This document shows, piece by piece, positions 21,360 through 26,340 of a DNA stretch of 26,340 bases (position 1 is the first letter of the stretch; the number at the start of each line of letters is the position of its first letter). Position numbers and translations under genes: made by a program. The notes under the pieces are model-generated. The model had not been told where the DNA came from and searched no databases. It was given only the letters and a program-made list of their open reading frames with translations. The DNA comes from Conoideocrella luteorostrata (Eukaryota; Ascomycota; Sordariomycetes; Hypocreales; Clavicipitaceae): positions 1-26,340 of the forward strand of contig JASWJB010000462.1 in assembly GCA_032433595.1 (NCBI GenBank), written 5' to 3'.

Positions 21360-22799
21360 GCAAGAAGAGCCAAACAGAAAAGTAAAGAAACGATGAGGGA
21401 GAGCATGACGTTCCATGATTTTTAACACACAAACCGGATGGGTGGAGAGTGAGGAAAGAAGCCAAGGAAAATGGCGGTCTACTTAAAGGCGTCAATTGAT
21501 CTTTTTTGCATCTGCTCAGGCATAGGAAGTTTTCCATCTTGTTTTATAATGGTAGACAAAACCATGAAGAGAATGAGACCCCGAGAATTTGACAAACACT
21601 ACCCAAGTGGCCAGCTTTCCACCGTTTTTCTTGTTGTGAGCTTGTGATGTAATGACTAAAGTAAACTTTGAAGCCGCAATTTCTAATTCATGAACACCTC
21701 ACGCTGGAACTCTCAAAATTGAAGTTTTGTAAAGTAATTATAAGTATCTCTGTGGGAACAAAATCCGATGTTGTATCACAAAATGCACGTATGACAGATT
21801 TGGCTTAGCATGGTGGTGAGGTGTTTCACACGTTGCGCCCCAATCATGTATTCCGCTCGAATAAATGCGACGCCACGTAAGATAAATCGCTTGCGGAAGG
21901 GAGAGTGAGCCAGGAAGAGCCGCCGCGATAGCCGGAATCGCGATCAAGTTAAGACTTCACGCTTGATGTTGCGCTCGGATGTCTGTTGTAAGGAGACCTG
22001 TTTTGCAAAATTCGACCTTGTTGTTTTAGTTGTGCAAGATTAGTTGTTGGTCAATGTTCTCCGACAGGGCATAGGCGGTATCTAATACTGTCTTGTTATG
22101 CTTTGAGATGAGTTCATGACTGACAGGAATAAATAGAAAAAGAAAAAATCATTAAGGAAGTGTCGCTTATATATGCATGTAATTCAAAAAAACAGCTAGT
22201 CCAAGTTCACATGATGTAAATTCTATCAATCGGCTATACGCCCCCTTACCGTAGAATCGTCTCTGTTGCCAGCCGACCAACCTCTTCTTCCCGTGGATAA
22301 TGCAGCTCTTGATAATTGTACAAGCAAAATGAGCTGTAGTTCGCACATATAATTCCAGTGGGGGCATTCTCCCAATACAAAAAAGTATTAGGACAAGAAA
22401 GCGCACCAAACAACCGGGGTCACATAATTATAACAAAAAACGCATTGACGCCAAAACCAAGATGAAAACAAACCATCCACCCCATGTTCCTTTCCCAACT
22501 TTTTGAAACACTAAATGTCATATATGTGATCCGCCTCCCCCGAGCCGGGCCACTACACTGGGGGCTTGGGTGAACCCAAACGATGGGTATAGTGTATCCA
22601 GGTGCGCATGGTTGTGATGTCGACCGGCGAATCGTTGACTACAAATGGTGTGAAAAATGTACAACAGCAAGGCGACCAGGAAACCAGATAAGGAGCCGCC
22701 AACAAGGCGGTCAAAGGGCGCACCGTCAATAGCGCCAATCCGCCCAGGTCACGGTAGATGCATGAGAGTCATCAGCGGTAAATCCCTCGTCCACTAACA
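21360..22799. other. Convergent intergenic region between rps3 and the NIPA gene
   Basis: This 1.44-kb stretch lies between convergent stops and should contain both 3' UTRs. Short open frames on both strands lack motifs and join to nothing. I see no gene or obvious structured element. Confidence 0.6.
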
Positions 22800-24438
22800 T
22801 TATCTTTCAGCTGACTTCTGGGTTTGTAATTCAATTGCATTGTCGTACTGTTCGGTTTTACCGTTTGGACGGCTGAGTTCATCCCCGCTCTCTTCAGCGA
22901 GGTCTGTGAGTCCGAATCCCGCAGCTTCTTCCTCGTCGTAAGCCCGGATCAGACCGTCTCGGTCACCGTGGTGGCTGCTAAGGCTGTGCCGTGACGGGTC
23001 ACCGCTCCTCCGTGATTGCATGCTGCGTCGGGTTTGGAAACCGGAGACCATATCCGTGGGTGTGGCATCATAACCGCCTCGTCCAGCTACGAGCTTTTGG
23101 CCATTGGGGTCTCCACGGGAAAGGTTGAGAAGGTAAACTCCAGTAAAGGTTACCAGGAAACCGCAGAGCAACGACAATGTGTTAACAGGGTCGGTAGTGT
23201 TGAAGCCACTGAAGAGAATGAACGAGGCACAGAGCGTAGCTGTGGTGAATGTCACGTAGTAAAGTGGGTTGACGCTGCATTAAGAGTCTCGTTAGTCTCC
23301 CATATTGATGTCACAAATGTGCGAGGCTACAGAGCAAGCACCTCCTTCGGTCCGACTTACATGTTGGTAGGGAAAGAGGCAAGCGCCTTATTGAAGTAGT
23401 TCATCTGCGTTATAATACAAACGCCGGTCAAAATCAGAAAGACATAGGTGGATGGGTGGCTGAACTGGTTATTGCCAGCAAACGTAAGTTTGAGAGCAAT
23501 GCCGAAGGCCTTGACGGACATGACAGAGATGGAGCCGACAGTGGAGCAAATCGAGAGGTATATCAGTGCGTTCTTCTTGCCGTGCAAGGGCGCGATTCTG
23601 TAGATCATAAAGACCGCAAATGCGACAACGGCGAAGGCGTAGAGAAGGAAACCTAGAGCCATGGCGAGTCAGTAACATATCCGTGAATGTGTGTGTATAC
23701 GTATATCCCGCGCAAAGACTATCTCACCAGGTCGAAGAGCATAATCCAGAATCTGGTCGATAGTCTCGATTTCCTCGTCGGGCGGAGCGTGAAGAACAAT
23801 CACTACAGCACCGATGAGGCAGATGGCACTACCTAGCTTGCCTAGCGTCCCAAGTTCTTCCTTTAGGAAATAGGAACCCAAAACGGCACCGATGAGGACA
23901 CTGAGAGCTCCAAGGGGGGTAACAAGAATCGCGGGGGCGAAAGCGTAGGCAGCAAAGTTGCATATCTCTCCGATACCGACTATGAGGCATGTATTAGTGG
24001 AAGGCTTGGGTCTCTGGAGAGTAAGTGAGACGCACGCGTTGCTATACCTGCCCACCAAAGCGGGCTTTTCAAATACACGAAGCCATCACCTTCGAACCCG
24101 TGTCTTTCTTCAGCTTGTATCAAACCCTAGCAAAGAACATGTTAGATTCAGAGTGAGCAAAAGTATGTTTGTCCGAGATATAGATGGAACCTTTTTCGTA
24201 ATGACGAAACTTGTGCCTGCGGATATAATATTAGCATTTGATGCGAATTGCGCAGGCGAGGAAGATGCTGACCGATGGCTAACGCAGATGACATGGCAAG
24301 CGCCAAGCCGACATATCTACAGACAGGTTAACAGGACGGTCTCACAGCCGACTGAATTGAGCGGAAGCTATGGTTTGTAGTGTGAAGTACCAGTGTCCGG
24401 GCTACGTGAACTACTAGAACGTACTTATCCTCTAGCAT
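22800..24438 (-). CDS. NIPA-type magnesium transporter, membrane protein
   Basis: NIPA proteins are multi-span membrane proteins that move Mg2+ in animals; the substrate in fungi is inferred from the family. Seven exons, from the 5' end: 24438-24425, 24316-24273, 24216-24191, 24126-24036, 23979-23728, 23652-23361 and 23274-22800. They close exactly to 397 residues. Introns are 56-108 bp. Intron 3 (24190-24127) has an unusual GTTCCA donor but is required to give FVITKKGLIQAEERHG. The family core is clear: YVGLALAMSSALAIGTSFVI, WWAGIATLGIGEICNFAAYA, FAPAILVTPLGALSVLIGAV, LGSYFLKEELGTLGKLGSAI, TQMNYFNKALASFPTNIVNP and YYVTFTTATLCASFILFSGF. About nine hydrophobic segments fill residues 5-300. The last 100 residues are a hydrophilic cytosolic-type tail rich in Ser, Arg and acidic residues. 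The first three exons are very small (14, 44 and 26 bp). Confidence 0.94.
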
Positions 24439-24750
24439 GGTGGATGGATGTGTCGACACCAAAATGACGTTTCGGGCCCTACTATGTATTTTGGAACAAC
24501 GAATGCGGGCCGGAGATCGAGGGCTATATCGCGACAAAGGAGAGAAAGGTGGAGGATGTCGCTGTCGTCGCCGGCAGCGTCGAGGCAGAGCAGCAATTTG
24601 ATAACGTTGTCAGGCAGTAGAATAGCGTGATGACTGAAGTTGCAGTTTGACAACGGTCGCACATATGAGATAGTCACAAGATATCGCAAATAACCGTCAA
24701 GACCGATCCAGCGGAGAGGGAGCAGGAAATTGGAAGCAGAGAGACTATGC

Positions 24751-24790
24751 GGCGTCGTAGGTCGTCGTAGGTCGTCGTTGGTCGTCGTGG
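24751..24790. repeat. 10-bp tandem repeat (GTCGTCGTAG)
   Basis: Four consecutive 10-bp units, each a near copy of GTCGTCGTAG with the last two diverged at positions 9 or 9-10, lie about 310-350 bp upstream of the NIPA start codon. Confidence 0.8.
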
Positions 24791-25151
24791 CAAGTCCTCG
24801 TCAGTCTCGTAAACGTTGATGGCCGTTGACGTCGCAGAACCGGAGCAGGGTTGGACGAAGAGAATGAGAGCGCTCCACAGTATTACGAGAATAAAAAAAC
24901 GGGAACGAGGGCGGAACGGACAGCGATGCGAAAGGAGAAATGCGTTGAGGTCGTTCGCGATGAGACGAAGGTGGTGGTGGTGGCAGCAAGAGGTGGCTGA
25001 AAGCGCAGGTCGACGAGATAGGACGGCGTGGCGCTGATGGGTCGGCAAGCTAGGACGTCTACGAAGTCTGGTGTCTGGCCAGGGCAGCTAACTTCTAGTT
25101 TGACAGGGTGGCGTCCTGTCGTGCCTGGTGGCACATGCATGGACCGAGTGT

Positions 25152-25182
25152 GCTGAGCGAGGGTGCTGAGCGAGGGTGCTGA
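25152..25182. repeat. 13-bp tandem repeat (GCTGAGCGAGGGT)
   Basis: Two full units and a partial third of a 13-bp repeat lie in the non-genic stretch upstream of the NIPA gene. Confidence 0.7.
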
Positions 25183-26171
25183 CTGAACATGCTAGGGATG
25201 CTGGATGGACGCCGTACGAGGCAATATTCAGCGGTTGGCTACGGTCCGCTGAACGAGCACGGCCCAACTGTAGAATGCACTAGTTGCACTGTACACTGTA
25301 CGGAGTATGGAGCACGCGTACCCGCAGCACATCAAATGCCCGCTCAAGAATCTAGCTGAACAAGGACCACCGTTTGCATTTCAATGCTGTCAAAAGCTAA
25401 TGTAGAACAGAGTGTAGAACAGAGGGTCGCAAGCTCATTGCACAAGCCTTCCAAAAATGCACAGTCCGAGCAAGGCTCTCTCCCTCAAGTCTAGTACTCT
25501 ACCCTGTACTCCGTACAATGCAACACTTGCGACAGACCACCTCGTGTTGCTCCCAGATCTCAAGGCTAGGAGGGGACGAGGGCAGAGGGCTACCTAGGTA
25601 GTTACCGGCAGGCTCCAGCAGGTCAGGACCGAGCATGATCCACACCTTGGTACGGAGTACTGCGTAAAAAACCCAAAGCCTTAGTGCCGAAAGGCCATCA
25701 CGCCCACGGCAATAGCTACGCGGTTACCTGGGCCAGAGGGGTGGCCAGGATGGAGCGGAGCGGCAATCAAGCAATCGATGCAAACGCTGCCAACTGCGGA
25801 CATTACGCAGAGTATGTTATGTCATCTGAACAAATACTTAACAACAATAATCAAAGTATATGTTGCATGTACTGTCATTTCTCAGCCCAAACAACGAACC
25901 ACGTCAGGCTATTTATTGCGTGTTTCCCAATTTGTGGACTCCAGACCCTGTCATGCAGGGGCAGGCCATCACGGCCGTTGATCTGTGATAGTTAGATCGT
26001 GTTGTGTTTGGATCCCAGCATTTTGTCCTGGTCCCCCCGATACAATTTTTTTGGAAAAAGCTTAGATCAGCTTAGCGCCTCGACTTCGCCTCGAATTCCC
26101 CACGGCGTTTCACATTTCAAAGAATCCAGAGCCCGCCCTTGTACTTGCCAGCCTGGCACGCCTAGTAGTTA

Positions 26172-26211
26172 TACGGAGTACTTGCGGAGTTGACGACTCC
26201 GTACGGAGTAC
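26172..26211. repeat. Clustered TACGGAGTAC motifs with 14-bp palindrome
   Basis: Two TACGGAGTAC copies (26172-26181 and 26202-26211) flank a dyad. ACTCCGTACGGAGT at 26196-26209 is a perfect 14-bp palindrome, and CGGAGT at 26185 pairs with ACTCCG at 26196. It is the densest copy of a motif seen elsewhere in the intergenic DNA of this window. Confidence 0.7.
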
Positions 26212-26340
26212 GCAGTACAATAATAGTTCATGTTGGAAATCTTGCCCCTGACTGCCATCTTCGGCCAGACCCGCTCATGCATACATTCGTCTGGAACTCC
26301 CTCAGATTGCAAGTCCGACCACTCCCCCCCCCCCGGGGGG

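Larger units (their letters stand above)
24439..26340. other. Non-genic stretch upstream of the NIPA gene to the window end
   Basis: No gene is supported in these 1.9 kb. The part next to 24438 should be the NIPA promoter and leader. The rest holds two short tandem repeats, five copies of the TACGGAGTA motif (25299, 25507, 25651, 26172 and 26202), and a C11/G6 run at the very end. Open frames here are short and without motifs. Confidence 0.55.

Noticed and set aside
24674..25140. Small frames on both strands upstream of the NIPA gene
   Set aside because: They overlap each other and the 10-bp tandem repeat, and none has a recognisable domain.
1..26340. tRNA, 5S rRNA, CRISPR arrays and transposase genes
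   Set aside because: Reading for T-loop motifs, conserved 5S sequence, spaced direct repeats and transposase-like frames gave nothing convincing; a covariance-model scan would settle the RNA genes.

Overview
The window is nuclear DNA from a filamentous ascomycete (Pezizomycotina). The lineage is inferred from short introns (mostly 55-140 bp) with GTANGT-like donors and CTAAC/CTGAC branch sites, compact gene spacing, Q- and N-rich low-complexity insertions, and closest resemblance of the proteins to filamentous-fungal orthologues. Sordariomycetes/Hypocreales is plausible but cannot be proved without a search. I see no plasmid, prophage, CRISPR array, rRNA or tRNA gene, and no transposon coding sequence.

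Eight protein genes are supported; all contain introns, and I rebuilt their exons so that reading frames close exactly. Left to right: (1) + strand 2226-5402, a 990-residue Q-rich, mostly disordered protein with a conserved C-terminal region, function not recognised; (2) + 6268-7232, eIF6/Tif6; (3) + 8516-9540, eEF1A lysine methyltransferase Efm4; (4) - 12550-10098, PP2A scaffold subunit A (Tpd3), eight exons, one with a GC-AG intron; (5) + 14015-16101, cytosolic phenylalanyl-tRNA synthetase beta subunit; (6) - 19325-16921, myotubularin-type phosphoinositide 3-phosphatase (Ymr1 type), whose frame stays open for another 122 codons past its TAG; (7) + 20251-21359, ribosomal protein uS3 (Rps3); (8) - 24438-22800, NIPA-type Mg2+ transporter, seven exons. 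The first 2.2 kb and last 1.9 kb hold no gene I can defend.

Four of the five + strand genes serve translation (60S maturation, elongation-factor methylation, Phe-tRNA charging, 40S subunit), while the three - strand genes act in phosphatase signalling, phosphoinositide turnover and metal transport. Tpd3/PheRS-beta and myotubularin/uS3 are divergent pairs sharing intergenic promoter regions. Efm4/Tpd3, PheRS-beta/myotubularin and uS3/NIPA are convergent. A perfect TGACTCA (Gcn4/CpcA-type) site lies before PheRS-beta and a TTAGGGCT (Tbf1-type) site before uS3.

These are conserved housekeeping genes, and I did not find a convincing new multi-gene system. The points most worth a second look are the open frame beyond the myotubularin stop, the uncharacterised Q-rich protein with its easily missed last exon, the intergenic TACGGAGTA motif (nine copies against about 0.2 expected), and the Gcn4-type site at the PheRS-beta promoter.
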